Assembly (NCBI RefSeq): GCF_029094545.1
Contig: NZ_CP117835.1
Coordinates: forward strand, 1,468,001 to 1,532,000
DNA from: Alkalihalophilus pseudofirmus
Lineage (GTDB): Bacteria > Bacillota > Bacilli > Bacillales > Bacillaceae_D
Length of the DNA: 64,000 nucleotides
Reading direction: 5' to 3'
Part shown: positions 17,760 to 27,135 of the stretch, piece by piece
How the letters are laid out: each line of letters begins with the position of its first letter
How positions within the stretch are numbered: position 1 is the stretch's first letter
Translations under genes and position numbers: made by a program
Notes under the pieces: model-generated
Databases searched by the model: none
What the model saw: only the letters and a program-made list of their open reading frames with translations
What the model was told of the DNA's origin: nothing

Positions 17760-18556
17760 ACCAGCGGATGAATCAACTAAAAGAAAAAAATGACGGTCTC
17801 TTTATTCCCTTTATTACAGCAGGGGACCCAACTCCTGAAGCAACAATTGATATCGCGTTGATGTTAGAAGAAGCAGGAGCTGACTTACTGGAACTCGGGA
17901 TTCCTTACTCTGACCCGCTAGCAGATGGTCCGACAATCCAAGAAGCATCAAAGCGAGCATTAGCTGGCGGAATGACACTTGAAGGGGCGATGAAGCTTGT
18001 TCCTCTTATGAGAGAGCGAGGGCTGACGATTCCAGTTGTTGTGTTTACGTACTTTAACCCGCTTCTGCAATTTGGGGAAAAGCGCTTTACGGAGTTGGCA
18101 GGGGATATGGGGATTGATGGTATTTTGGTTCCGGATCTGCCTTATGAAGAAAGTGACGATTTGAATACTCTTTGCAATAAGCAAGGTTTATCAATGATCT
18201 CACTTGTAGCACCTACATCCAATGCCAGAATTAAAAAAATTGCGAGCCGTGCAGAAGGGTTTTTATACTGTGTTTCTTCACTAGGCGTGACAGGTGAGAG
18301 AAAGAAAATTGATGATAGAGTATATGACTTTTTGGAAACAGTAAAACAAGCAAGCCCGGTTCCGGTAGCCGTAGGTTTTGGAATTTCATCTAATGAACAA
18401 GTCAAAGAAATGCAGCAGCATGCTGATGGTGTCATTGTCGGGAGTGCTCTTGTACGCGAGATCGCGAAACATGAAGACTTACTGAAAGATGAAGAAAACA
18501 GAAAAGATGGACTATTTCAATTAAAAACGTTTGTCACCTCGCTCATTTCATCGTAA
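17756..18556 (+). CDS. trpA: Tryptophan synthase alpha chain
   Basis: Cleaves indole-3-glycerol phosphate to indole and passes it by tunnel to Trp[14 protein letters not shown] near the N-terminus, [15 protein letters not shown] with the catalytic Asp, and VGFGISS are present. Length 266 residues. ATG overlaps the trpB stop (ATGA) with AAAGGAGGGG upstream. Confidence 0.97.
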   Translation: MNQRMNQLKEKNDGLFIPFITAGDPTPEATIDIALMLEEAGADLLELGIPYSDPLADGPTIQEASKRALAGGMTLEGAMKLVPLMRERGLTIPVVVFTYFNPLLQFGEKRFTELAGDMGIDGILVPDLPYEESDDLNTLCNKQGLSMISLVAPTSNARIKKIASRAEGFLYCVSSLGVTGERKKIDDRVYDFLETVKQASPVPVAVGFGISSNEQVKEMQQHADGVIVGSALVREIAKHEDLLKDEENRKDGLFQLKTFVTSLISS

Positions 18557-18596
18557 CATAGAGAGATAAATACTTTCACAAGGTGGGGTGCTAAAG

Positions 18597-19703
18597 ATGC
18601 AACCTAAAGCTCAGTTATTAGGCCTGCCATCGTATCAGCCAGGTAAGCCGATAGAAGAAGTAAAAAAAGAATTAGGCCTGACAAAGATTGTTAAATTAGC
18701 TTCAAATGAAAATCCGTTCGGGGCGTCACCGAAAGCTAGTGAAGCGATCAAGAAAGCTGCTGGCGAAACGGCTGTTTACCCAGACGGTTATGCAAGGCAA
18801 TTACGTGAATCTGTAGCTAAGCAGCTGCAAGTTGATGAAAATCAGCTCATTTTTGGCAATGGCTCAGATGAAGTGATTCAATTTTTATGCCGCACGTTTC
18901 TAGAAAAAGGGACAAACACGGTAACCGCTCATCCAACATTCTCTCAATATAAGCTGAATGCAACGATTGAAGGAGCAGAAATCCGTGAAGTACCATTAAA
19001 AGACGGAGTACATGATCTTGATGCCATGCTTGATGTCATTGATGAAAATACTAAAATTGTCTGGGTATGTAATCCGAACAACCCAACAGGTACGTATGTA
19101 AGTGAGGATGCATTTGTACGTTTTCTTGATAAAGTCCCTCCGCATGTGATCGTCGTTTCTGATGAAGCGTATTATGAGTATGTAACAGCCGCGGACTACC
19201 CAAAGACTGTACCTCTTTTAGAACGTTATAAGCAGCTAGTTGTTCTTAGAACATTTTCGAAAGCCTACGGTCTTGCTGCATTGAGAGTTGGTTTTGGTGT
19301 AGCAAGCAAAGAATTGATTTCGTATTTAGAGCCGGTAAGACCGCCGTTTAATAATGTGACATTTGGCCAAATAGCTGCTGCTAGTGCGATAGAGGATCAA
19401 GCTTTTATTGCCGAATGTGTAGAGAAAAACAATGAAGGCATGAAGCAGTTTGAAGAGTTTTGCCAGAAGCATCAGTTACGCTATTTCCCTTCACAAACAA
19501 ACTTTTTGCTTATTGAAGTAGGGCTGGATGGAGATGAAGTATTCCAAGCACTTCTTCGTGAAGGGTTTATCGTCCGATCTGGCAACCCATTAGGCTATCC
19601 GAATTCGATCCGTATTACAATTGGCAAGAAAGAAGATAACGCGGCATTATTTGAGGCGTTAGAACGCGTTCTAGCACAAACATCACTGCCGCAGCATTCA
19701 TAG
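18597..19703 (+). CDS. hisC: Histidinol-phosphate / aromatic aminotransferase
   Basis: A PLP class I/II aminotransferase that serves histidine synthesis and, in B. subtilis, also the final transamination to Tyr and Phe, which explains its place in the aromatic supraoperon. The PLP lysine is in [14 protein letters not shown], and [13 protein letters not shown] is near residue 35. Length 368 residues from ATG 18597 (AAGGTGGGG upstream); GTG 18588 overlaps that site. Confidence 0.95.
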   Translation: MQPKAQLLGLPSYQPGKPIEEVKKELGLTKIVKLASNENPFGASPKASEAIKKAAGETAVYPDGYARQLRESVAKQLQVDENQLIFGNGSDEVIQFLCRTFLEKGTNTVTAHPTFSQYKLNATIEGAEIREVPLKDGVHDLDAMLDVIDENTKIVWVCNPNNPTGTYVSEDAFVRFLDKVPPHVIVVSDEAYYEYVTAADYPKTVPLLERYKQLVVLRTFSKAYGLAALRVGFGVASKELISYLEPVRPPFNNVTFGQIAAASAIEDQAFIAECVEKNNEGMKQFEEFCQKHQLRYFPSQTNFLLIEVGLDGDEVFQALLREGFIVRSGNPLGYPNSIRITIGKKEDNAALFEALERVLAQTSLPQHS

Positions 19704-19711
19704 TCAATGAT

Positions 19712-19783
19712 CGTCTTTCCCATTGTATGGTTGATGTGCTTTTTTGCATTCATGCAACGGAAAGGCGGTTTTTGTTTATTTTT
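19712..19783 (+). terminator. Possible terminator between hisC and tyrA
   Basis: CGTCTTTCC at 19712-19720 can pair with GGAAAGGCG at 19759-19767 around a long loop, before T-rich sequence. The loop is large and read-through to tyrA may be common. Confidence 0.45.
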
Positions 19784-19848
19784 TTATAGGGATAGAGAAC
19801 ATGAATACGGCTATTCCAGGCAGTGCTTTTAAATAAGGAGAGAGAACT

Positions 19849-20946
19849 ATGAAGCGAACCGCATTTATTATTGGATTAGGTTTAATCGGGGGATCGATTG
19901 CATTAGCGATTAGAAAAGAACATGACGTTCGAATCCTTGGGTATGACATACATGAAGAACAGCTAAAAATGGCTCAGTCATTAAAAGTCGTTGATGAGGC
20001 TTGTCATTCGATTGAAGAAGGTGTAAAGCAAGCTGACTTGATTGTTTTTGCTACCCCTGTTTCAATAACGACGGAGCTTTTAGCGGATTTAGTTCATTTT
20101 GAAATGAAATCCGGTGCTATTATTACCGATGTAGGCAGCACGAAACGAAAAATCTATAAACAAGCTGAATGTTTAAGTGAAAAAGGGATTACCTTTATTG
20201 GAGGTCATCCGATGGCAGGCTCTCATAAAAGCGGTGTAGAGGCTGCTAGAGCTCATCTTTTTGAAAATGCTTATTATATTATTACGCCTAGTCCAGATGC
20301 CGATGCGAGAGCTGTAATACAGCTGCAAAATTGGCTGAAAGGAACGAAGGCGACATTTATTGAAATGTCAGCTGATCAGCATGACCATCTTGCAGGAGCG
20401 ATCAGTCATTTTCCTCATATCGTCGCGGCCAGCCTTGTTCATCAAGTCGCTAAGTTAGAAGAAAAAGACCCGCTCGTCTCAAAGCTTGCAGCAGGGGGAT
20501 TTAGAGATATTACTCGTATTGCCTCAGCAAGTCCTGTGATGTGGAGGGATATTTTACTGCAAAATAAAGATAGTCTTCTACACCTCCTAGAAGCGTGGAT
20601 GGAGGAAATGGGAGAAGTTAAATCACTAATAGAAGAAGAAAATGAAGCCGATATCTATACATATTTTGAGGAAGCGAAAGCCTTTCGCGACGGACTGCCG
20701 GTCAAGAAAAAAGGAGCAATCCCGTCATTTTATGATTTATATGTTGATATCCCTGACCATCCCGGCGTGATTTCAGATGTGACAGGTATCCTGGCACAGC
20801 ATAAAATCAGTATTACAAATATTCGTATTCTAGAAACAAGGGAAGACATCATGGGTGTTCTGAGGCTGACTTTCCGTTCAGAAGATGACTTAGAAGAAGC
20901 AAAGGTGCATTTAGGGCATCATATGTACGACACATACCGGATTTAA
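19849..20946 (+). CDS. tyrA: Prephenate dehydrogenase with ACT domain
   Basis: Oxidatively decarboxylates prephenate to 4-hydroxyphenylpyruvate for tyrosine. [15 protein letters not shown] binds [19 protein letters not shown] and [14 protein letters not shown] are the catalytic region. Residues from about 295 form an ACT domain ([19 protein letters not shown]), expected to sense an aromatic amino acid. Length 365 residues. AAGGAGAGAG precedes the ATG. Confidence 0.96.
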   Translation: MKRTAFIIGLGLIGGSIALAIRKEHDVRILGYDIHEEQLKMAQSLKVVDEACHSIEEGVKQADLIVFATPVSITTELLADLVHFEMKSGAIITDVGSTKRKIYKQAECLSEKGITFIGGHPMAGSHKSGVEAARAHLFENAYYIITPSPDADARAVIQLQNWLKGTKATFIEMSADQHDHLAGAISHFPHIVAASLVHQVAKLEEKDPLVSKLAAGGFRDITRIASASPVMWRDILLQNKDSLLHLLEAWMEEMGEVKSLIEEENEADIYTYFEEAKAFRDGLPVKKKGAIPSFYDLYVDIPDHPGVISDVTGILAQHKISITNIRILETREDIMGVLRLTFRSEDDLEEAKVHLGHHMYDTYRI

Positions 20947-20956
20947 GGAGGAGCAT

Positions 20957-22246
20957 ATGACAACAAATACGATTAATGCAGTAAAACAAGGTCTAAATGG
21001 AACGATACGTGTACCAGGAGATAAGTCAATCTCTCACCGTGCGGTCATGTTTGGTGCGATCGCTGATGGGGTGACAACGGTAGAAGGTTTCTTAAATGGG
21101 GAAGATTGTTTAAGTACGATTACTTGCTTTAAAAAGCTTGGGGTCAACATTACACAAGACGAGGAACGTGTGAAGATTGAAGGAAAGGGCTGGAATGGTT
21201 TAGTGGAACCATTAAACATTTTGGATGTAGGAAATTCAGGAACGACTACACGCTTAATGTTAGGCATTCTTGCCACAAGACCGTTTCATTCCGTAATGAT
21301 TGGGGATGACTCGATTGCTAAGCGTCCGATGTCTAGAGTGGTAGATCCCCTTCGTGAAATGGGAGCACAAATTGATGGACGTGCAAATGGTAATTTCACG
21401 CCTTTATCTGTCCGCGGCGGCAGCACAAAAGGAATCGATTTCACTTCAAAAGTAGCAAGTGCGCAAGTGAAATCGGCTATTCTTTTAGCTGGTCTCCAAA
21501 GCGCAGGAACAACATCTGTCACAGAGCCTGCCCTCTCCCGGGATCATACAGAAAGAATGCTTGAAGCGTATGGGGTTAAAGTTGAAAGGGAGGGTCTCAA
21601 GGTGAGTGTTAAAGGGGGACAATCTCTAAAGGCAAGCCACATTGTCGTTCCAGGAGACATCTCATCAGCAGCCTTTTTCCTTGTTGCAGGGGCCATTGTG
21701 CCAAATAGTCAAATTACATTGACTGGTGTAGGGGTCAATCCTACCCGCTCAGGCATCATTGATGTCCTTCAAAAGATGGGCGCTTCTCTCACCGTTTCAA
21801 ATGAAAAGGTGGTAAGCGGTGAACCGATTGCTGATTTAACGATTGAGACATCGAGTTTGAAGGGAATTGAGATTGGCGGAGACCTAATACCGAGACTGAT
21901 TGATGAAATTCCAGTCATCGCTGTACTAGCTTCTCAAGCGGAAGGCAAAACAGTGATAAAAGATGCTGAAGAATTAAAGGTCAAAGAAACAAACCGAATC
22001 GATACAGTTGTCAGTGAACTGAAGAAATTAGGAGCATCGATTGAAGCAACGGAAGATGGAATGATTATTGAGGGCACACGGAGCCTTAAAGGTGCAACAG
22101 TAAACAGCTACGGAGATCATAGAATCGGAATGGCTATGGCAATTGCTGGTCTTATAACAGAAGGCCAAGTTGATATTGAAAGAAGTGAAGCGATTGCTGT
22201 TTCCTATCCTTCATTTTTTGAACATATTGACAGGTTAACAAAATAG
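20957..22246 (+). CDS. aroA: EPSP synthase (3-phosphoshikimate 1-carboxyvinyltransferase)
   Basis: Joins shikimate-3-phosphate and phosphoenolpyruvate. [10 protein letters not shown] near residue 21 and [12 protein letters not shown] near 92 mark the active site. The protein carries the set of motifs used to define class II enzymes: RDHTE, GDKS, SAQVK and NPTR. Length 429 residues. It follows tyrA by 10 bases with AAGGAGGAGC upstream and closes the supraoperon at a strong terminator. B. subtilis calls it aroE. Confidence 0.96.
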   Translation: MTTNTINAVKQGLNGTIRVPGDKSISHRAVMFGAIADGVTTVEGFLNGEDCLSTITCFKKLGVNITQDEERVKIEGKGWNGLVEPLNILDVGNSGTTTRLMLGILATRPFHSVMIGDDSIAKRPMSRVVDPLREMGAQIDGRANGNFTPLSVRGGSTKGIDFTSKVASAQVKSAILLAGLQSAGTTSVTEPALSRDHTERMLEAYGVKVEREGLKVSVKGGQSLKASHIVVPGDISSAAFFLVAGAIVPNSQITLTGVGVNPTRSGIIDVLQKMGASLTVSNEKVVSGEPIADLTIETSSLKGIEIGGDLIPRLIDEIPVIAVLASQAEGKTVIKDAEELKVKETNRIDTVVSELKKLGASIEATEDGMIIEGTRSLKGATVNSYGDHRIGMAMAIAGLITEGQVDIERSEAIAVSYPSFFEHIDRLTK

Positions 22247-22253
22247 AAGTGAG

Positions 22254-22287
22254 AACCTTGTGATAAAAAATCACGAGGTTTTTATTT
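22254..22287 (+). terminator. Terminator of the aromatic supraoperon
   Basis: AACCTTGTGAT and ATCACGAGGTT make an 11-bp stem with an A5 loop, followed by T-rich sequence. Confidence 0.88.
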
Positions 22288-22301
22288 TTAACAAAAAAAG
22301 T

Positions 22302-22337
22302 CCCTAATTCGAAAATGTAAGCGTTTTCGAATTAGGG
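22302..22337. repeat. Perfect 14-bp palindrome around a cre-like site
   Basis: CCCTAATTCGAAAA at 22302-22315 is the exact reverse complement of TTTTCGAATTAGGG at 22324-22337, with 8 bases between. The centre TGTAAGCGTTTTCG at 22316-22329 fits the CcpA cre consensus at 13 of 14 positions. There is no T-run after it, so it is not an ordinary terminator. It lies 190 bases before the gene at 22526. The remainder of 22338-22525 is AT-rich with no clear feature. Confidence 0.7.
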
Positions 22338-22525
22338 TTTAGCAAAAGCTACATATAGTATGGATAGGAGTGGAGAGAAACCATACGCTACTTTTATTAT
22401 AACCATTTGACCTATGAAGTCAACAGATAAATGAAAAAATTCCAAAAACTTTTTTTAGGTTCTATGTTCAGGTTCTCATCTTTCCTTTCTTTTCATAGCT
22501 TGTCTATAAGGATAGGGAGGGGATC

Positions 22526-23482
22526 ATGTTGTATTTACTTAATCATATTCACAAACATGATTGTCTAGAGAGGCCAGCTCGTTCGTATTTAATTAAAGAA
22601 GGAAAGATTACGTATATTAATACTTCAATGGCACGGTGGATCGGAAAAACATCAAATGGTACAGGGCTCACAATAGCCGAAGGAGCCATCTATACGATGA
22701 CAAGCCCCTGTTCCTCAAAACAGTCTTTTTCAGCATTTAAAGAGCAACAGGTGAACCTTATTAAAAAAGGAGGCACAAGCTGCATTTCTTTTGCTCAAGC
22801 CGAATATGAAAGAGAAATTGAGGCTGCTATGAAAAGGCAGAAGCATGCGATGGTAAATAGCACCCTTGATTATGTTCTTGGACTAGAGCTGCCGATCCAT
22901 CTGCTTAGACCGACCGTGGCGTCAATATGCAAGCGATTGCTTATTCCCGTTATAAAGGTCCATATTAATTCCGTTGAGCAGTTGTATCAGGTCCAATGGG
23001 AGCATATTTCTTATTTACAGCTCACTTATCCGCTAGTACTTATTCCTGTTTTTAAAACGACGGTTAAAGGAGAGCGCTCTCAGATGAAAGAACTCTGGGA
23101 TCAGTATTGTACACATTACCGATTGCAGACAGAAGATGATCCAGCGAATGAGAAGTGGAGCAAGACAGCTTTGCAAAAAATGGGTCTCTTTCCTGTCAAA
23201 GGGGAGCTGCTTGTGTCTAGTGATTTTGATTATCAGCTATTTAATAACTACGAGAAGAAGTGTAATCAACCTCCGAAAAAGCAAGGTTTTTTTCTTGATG
23301 GAAAGACAGATCTTGATTATGATAAAAGAGAGCCGGCAATAGTGGCTCTACGTGATCGTACATTAAAAGTAAATCTAGACACTTGTTTTTATCCGGGATA
23401 TGGCAGGCAGATAGAAGTGACTACACCTAGGCGTTTTCTAACTATTCATGCTGCTGACCCGGTATCATCTGCTATACTCTAA
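22526..23482 (+). CDS. Unrecognised 318-residue protein
   Basis: I do not recognise this protein. ATG 22526 has AGGGAGGGG 5 bases upstream, so it is well translated. It has no signal peptide or membrane segment. The N-terminal SYLIKEGKITYIN and the C-terminal segment from about residue 280 (ALRDRTLKVNLDTCFYPGYG) look like the small beta-domain that flanks amidohydrolase barrels, and LIKKGGTSCISF fits the start of such a barrel. However no HxH metal motif or catalytic Asp is visible. It may be a degenerate amidohydrolase relative; this is inference. It sits between aroA and ypiA, where B. subtilis has no gene. Confidence 0.75.
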   Translation: MLYLLNHIHKHDCLERPARSYLIKEGKITYINTSMARWIGKTSNGTGLTIAEGAIYTMTSPCSSKQSFSAFKEQQVNLIKKGGTSCISFAQAEYEREIEAAMKRQKHAMVNSTLDYVLGLELPIHLLRPTVASICKRLLIPVIKVHINSVEQLYQVQWEHISYLQLTYPLVLIPVFKTTVKGERSQMKELWDQYCTHYRLQTEDDPANEKWSKTALQKMGLFPVKGELLVSSDFDYQLFNNYEKKCNQPPKKQGFFLDGKTDLDYDKREPAIVALRDRTLKVNLDTCFYPGYGRQIEVTTPRRFLTIHAADPVSSAIL

Positions 23483-23653
23483 CAATATTGGATGCCGTCA
23501 TTCATATGGTGAGTCATATGGTCATTTTTTGATCATGAATTTTATCATATATAGGAGTGATGGCATTATTCACTTATTCGGTCGTTAAGGAAGGTTTTTA
23601 TACCGTAGAACCCGAATGAAGTAGCAAGGTATAAGAATCAGGAGGAATCAACG

Positions 23654-24913
23654 ATGGAATGGATAAAAAAAGCGCTTGAGCTAATCGAATCAGGTCAAGT
23701 AGAGGAAGGCCTCGCAGCACTTAGTAAAGCTGAAAAATCAGCGGATCATGATCAGAAATTTGCGATTGCAGAAGTGTATTATGAACTTGGTCATCTAAAA
23801 GAGACAGAACGAATCGTTAACGAGTTATTAGCTCTTTATCCCGATGAAGGCGGTCTGATTATCTTTGCAGCCGAAGTCATGATTGATGGGGATAAGGAAG
23901 ATGAAGCTATTGAATGGCTGCTTGAGATCAAAGAAGACGATCCGACTTACCTTCAAGCACAATTATTGCTTGCTGATCTTTATCAGATGCAGTCTTTAGA
24001 TGAAGTAGCTGAACAAAAACTTCTTCAAGCGGCTAAAGCAGCACCAGATGAAGTGATTATCTCTTATGGACTTGGGGAATTTTATTTAGAGCGTGGGGAT
24101 TATAATAAAAGTATTCCTCATCTGAAAAAAGCTGTACACCGAGCTGAGGAGCTTCCAAATATCGAAGTCGATTTAAAAATGGCAGAAGCGTATAGTGCCA
24201 GCGGACAATTTGAAGAAGCTTTGGCATATTACGAAAAAGGTCTCAAAGATCACCTTGAGCCGCATGCTTTGTTCGGGTATGGATTTACGGCCTATCAAGT
24301 TGGAGATATGACTCTTGCCATAGAGCAGTTAGAAGCATTAAAGGCGCTTGATCCTGACTTTTCAAGTTTATATCCATATTTAGCTAAAGCTCTTGAGGCG
24401 GAAAACCGCCTTGAGGAAGCAATGGATATTTTAAAAGATGGAATGTCTGTTGATGAGTACAACGAGGAACTTTATATTATGGCTGGAAAGCTTTCGTTTA
24501 AACGTCAGCGTCCAGATGAAGGGGAATTGTATTTACGCAAAGTCATTGCTCTGAACCCTTCGAATTTAGAAGCTGTTCAAACGCTTGCAGCTTACTTAAA
24601 GCATACCGAACAATTTGATCAGCTTGTTGAGTTAATGACTCACACTAAATCTTACGGTGAAATCGATCCTCTTCTCACATGGTATGAAGGAGCGGCTTTA
24701 AGAGAGCTTGAAGAATATGATGAGGCACTTCACTGCTATCAGGAAGTGAGTGATCATTTTAATGAAGATGAAGATTTCTTATATGAATACGCAAGCTTTC
24801 TCCTTGAAGAAGGACAACGTGAAAAAGCAGCGGCAGCGTTTAAGCAGTTACTTCACATTAATCCAGATCGATCTGATGTGACTGAAATGATCAATCAATT
24901 AGAATTAGATTAA
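23654..24913 (+). CDS. ypiA: TPR-repeat protein YpiA
   Basis: A soluble 419-residue protein made almost wholly of tetratricopeptide helix pairs (for example residues 10-40, 60-95, 130-165, 200-230 and 345-410), acidic, without catalytic motifs. TPR proteins act as scaffolds for other proteins; the partner of YpiA is not known to me. AGGAGG precedes the ATG. Its position between aroA and ypiB matches B. subtilis. Confidence 0.88.
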   Translation: MEWIKKALELIESGQVEEGLAALSKAEKSADHDQKFAIAEVYYELGHLKETERIVNELLALYPDEGGLIIFAAEVMIDGDKEDEAIEWLLEIKEDDPTYLQAQLLLADLYQMQSLDEVAEQKLLQAAKAAPDEVIISYGLGEFYLERGDYNKSIPHLKKAVHRAEELPNIEVDLKMAEAYSASGQFEEALAYYEKGLKDHLEPHALFGYGFTAYQVGDMTLAIEQLEALKALDPDFSSLYPYLAKALEAENRLEEAMDILKDGMSVDEYNEELYIMAGKLSFKRQRPDEGELYLRKVIALNPSNLEAVQTLAAYLKHTEQFDQLVELMTHTKSYGEIDPLLTWYEGAALRELEEYDEALHCYQEVSDHFNEDEDFLYEYASFLLEEGQREKAAAAFKQLLHINPDRSDVTEMINQLELD

Positions 24914-25081
24914 TTTAGGAAGAAACAAGGATTTAACGACTCAAACAGCGAATGATTATTTATAAAGATAAACCTTTTGTAGGTGAACCTTAGATTAAAA
25001 GGTTTAAAATAATATGAAGTGTTTTCATACAATTGGTTTGTACCAATAGAACTGCTTATAAATCACGAAGGAGGATGGAGC

Positions 25082-25627
25082 ATGGGCAGCATCATTCCAG
25101 TAGTGGAGAAAAAAGAGTTTCTTCGAGGCTTTTTGCAGCATTATGAGCTTAAGAGGCGTGAGTGTGCGTGGTTGTTAAATTACTTAATGAGTGATGATGA
25201 ATTAATGGAGCGGGTTCACTTTGTAGAGCGGGCAGCATCTACACCGAAAGCTTTAGTGATCTCTGCAACGGGGGTGGATACCGTCCCGTTTTCATTTCAC
25301 AAATTTAAACATATCACCACAGATGCTGAAAAAGCATTTCATGATATTCGTCTTAATCAAACAGAGGATATTTATATTGAACTCCATTTTGCCAACCCGA
25401 AGATGTACCCGCCCTATTTAGCGGTGCTTGAGGATAATCCATACTTGCCAGAGAATGAAGAAATTGCTCAGGTCCACCAACGTTTAGCAGAAGATTTGCT
25501 TGATGCATCTATTAAAACTTTCCGCAAAAAGGATCTGCAAACGAAAATTGACGAGGCATTAGATAATAAGGATTACGAAAGTTTTATCGAATTGTCTACA
25601 GAGCTAAAACAATTAGAGACACATTAA
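25082..25627 (+). CDS. ypiB: UPF0302 family protein YpiB
   Basis: A soluble 181-residue protein of the UPF0302 group, length as in B. subtilis. The N-terminal half has the family pattern KKEFLRGFLQHYELKRRE followed by CAWLLNYL. ATG 25082 follows GGAGGATGGAG; the frame is open further upstream from a GTG at 25019, but that has no ribosome site. Its function is unknown. In B. subtilis the gene lies in the ypiA-ypiB-ypiF run ahead of qcrABC, as here except for the inserted repeats. Confidence 0.88.
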   Translation: MGSIIPVVEKKEFLRGFLQHYELKRRECAWLLNYLMSDDELMERVHFVERAASTPKALVISATGVDTVPFSFHKFKHITTDAEKAFHDIRLNQTEDIYIELHFANPKMYPPYLAVLEDNPYLPENEEIAQVHQRLAEDLLDASIKTFRKKDLQTKIDEALDNKDYESFIELSTELKQLETH

Positions 25628-25758
25628 AAAGTTTCTTTATAAAAGAGGCTTGGACATAATGCAAGTGTATTAACGAGAAGAGAGTAATATGCAGGCTAAT
25701 GTAGAGATTTTGAGGTTCTAGGATTTCCGCGGTGCCTTAAGCTAACAAGGAATATGAA

Positions 25759-25799
25759 GGCGGCTCTTTCATTGTGAAATGAAGAGGCGTCTTTTTTTG
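25759..25799 (+). terminator. Terminator downstream of ypiB
   Basis: GGCGGCTCTTTCAT pairs imperfectly with ATGAAGAGGCGTC, followed by a run of T. Confidence 0.7.
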
Positions 25800-25879
25800 T
25801 GTTAGTTAAAGCTCAACCTTGTTTCATCCTCGGTTGATTCGTGCAGACAGAAATTAAAACATGTTTTGGAGGAGAGACC

Positions 25880-26041
25880 GCCGCTCCTGAAATATACTAC
25901 GCTTTCCGTGGTGAGCTAGTGAGCTTCCTCGGGCTAAAGCCCTGCGGGATCTCACTCCTGCTCTAGTCACCACTGGAGTCTCTGTATATTTCATCCGCTA
26001 GGTTAGTACGTTTTCTAATTATTATGTGGAGCAATTTAGTT
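25880..26041. repeat. Dispersed repeat, type A, copy 1
   Basis: About 160 bases closely resembling 56682-56842. It has inverted ends TGAAATATAC (25888-25897) and GTATATTTCA (25984-25993), an inner CGCTTTCCG, a GAGC-TCCTCG segment, GGGATCTCAC, and a shared right flank GTGGAG..ATTTAGT. It contains no gene. The ends and the lack of coding suggest a small palindromic mobile or RNA-forming repeat. Confidence 0.8.
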
Positions 26042-26145
26042 GCGGTTCAGTTCAAGTTTTAAAAATGCAGACTTTCTTGGGTTCATCTGCTGAGCTCCGT
26101 GTTCTGTTTATAAAAATGGGAGCAGCTTAACAATATCCTCTCTCC

Positions 26146-26271
26146 GTTGATTGGAGCGGAAGGTACTCGACTCCTGCGGGATGTGCGTGACCAGGGAGAC
26201 CCCACAGGGCGAAAGCCCGAGGAGGCTCCCGGACCGCCCGCGGAAAGCGAGTGCCTGCAGCGGAGATCAAC
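26146..26271. repeat. Dispersed GC-rich palindromic repeat, type B, full copy
   Basis: Begins GTTGAT and ends ATCAAC. Inside the ends, AGGTACTCGACTCCTGCGGG and its counterpart near the right end (reverse complement AGGCACTCGCTTTCCGCGGG) form a long imperfect inverted repeat. The centre has AGGGCGAAAGCCCG. The sequence is much richer in G and C than its surroundings. As far as I recall, repeats of this design are scattered through many Bacillus genomes. Open frames crossing it are not genes. Confidence 0.8.
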
Positions 26272-26350
26272 AACTATGGCAGGAGGGAGGATTTCTTTTC
26301 AGCTGCCTAATTTATGTGAAAAACAAGATCCCATACGAGTGGAAAGACGG

Positions 26351-26420
26351 GAGGCTTCCGGACCGCCCGCGGAAAGCGAGTGCCTGCAGTGGAAATTAAC
26401 CACTCTGGCAGGGGGCTTTT
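26351..26420. repeat. Dispersed repeat, type B, truncated copy
   Basis: 26351-26400 matches 26222-26271 with only a few differences (GAGGCT.CCGGACCGCCC then GCGGAAAGCGAGTGCCTGCAG), offset by 129 bases in the same orientation. The left half is missing. Likeness continues past the end (CT.TGGCAGG.GG), so the copy probably arose by duplication of the right half plus its flank. Confidence 0.8.
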
Positions 26421-26531
26421 TCAGTATGTTGTGCTATTTGATATACAGCTTTATAAATAGTGATTGATTGTCTTATGACGTAGAAAAAGGTAGAATGACT
26501 AGGTAAACGAATTGGAAATAGAGGTGATTTT

Positions 26532-26993
26532 ATGAAGTGGCAATCAAGTGAAATGGATAAGTACTTGCAATCAAAAGAATATGTTGATACGGCAATTGTG
26601 CCGCTTATCCCAATCTCTTGGCAGAAGGAAATCAAATCGACGGTGGCAATGGGAGAATTTATTTCCATCATCACCCAAGAGCTTGAGAGACAGTTCCAAG
26701 GGCGCGTCGTGTTATTCCCGGCTTTTACATACTTAGAAACAGAAAATGCCGAAGAGCGGACGCTGCGGCTTAAGCGCTGGTCTGAAGAAATGAAACTTGG
26801 CGGGATGGAGCATATCGTCTATGCAACGTCAGATGGATTTTGGAAAACGGTAGAAGATGAACTGGGAGAATGGCTGATATGGCTTCCATCCATACCGCTT
26901 GAACATCTATCATCAGAAAATAGACGTGAAGTGATTGGCGGGCAAATTAAACAGTTAGTCCCGATTATGACAAACAAGTGGCAAAATCGATAA
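26532..26993 (+). CDS. ypiF: DUF2487 family protein YpiF
   Basis: A soluble 153-residue protein of unknown function, recognised by position just before qcrABC and by the N-terminal MKWQSSEMDKYLQSKEYVDT. AGAGGTGA precedes ATG 26532. No catalytic motif or membrane segment. In B. subtilis it follows ypiB directly; here the repeat cluster at 25880-26420 lies between. Confidence 0.82.
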   Translation: MKWQSSEMDKYLQSKEYVDTAIVPLIPISWQKEIKSTVAMGEFISIITQELERQFQGRVVLFPAFTYLETENAEERTLRLKRWSEEMKLGGMEHIVYATSDGFWKTVEDELGEWLIWLPSIPLEHLSSENRREVIGGQIKQLVPIMTNKWQNR

Positions 26994-27030
26994 TCATGGC
27001 AAAATCGTGTCGTTTTACTTCTTGAAACAA

Positions 27031-27059
27031 TTGACACCGCTAGGTCATTAAGCTATCAT
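27031..27059 (+). promoter_or_regulatory. Sigma-A promoter of qcrABC
   Basis: A perfect TTGACA at 27031-27036 and TATCAT at 27054-27059 are separated by 17 bases, 77 bases before the qcrA start. Confidence 0.8.
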
Positions 27060-27135
27060 GGGTATGTCCTAGTATTATATGTGTTTAACTGTGCCCGTTA
27101 TGGGTCTTATTTTATAGTGTAGGGGGGGAAAACTA

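Noticed and set aside
23499-23530. Terminator after the unknown gene, from two CATATG copies
   Set aside because: The stem would be only 6 bp of self-complementary sequence; too weak to list.
26147-26467. Overlapping open frames of 82-106 codons
   Set aside because: They lie wholly within the GC-rich repeats, have no ribosome site and repeat the same peptide in two frames.
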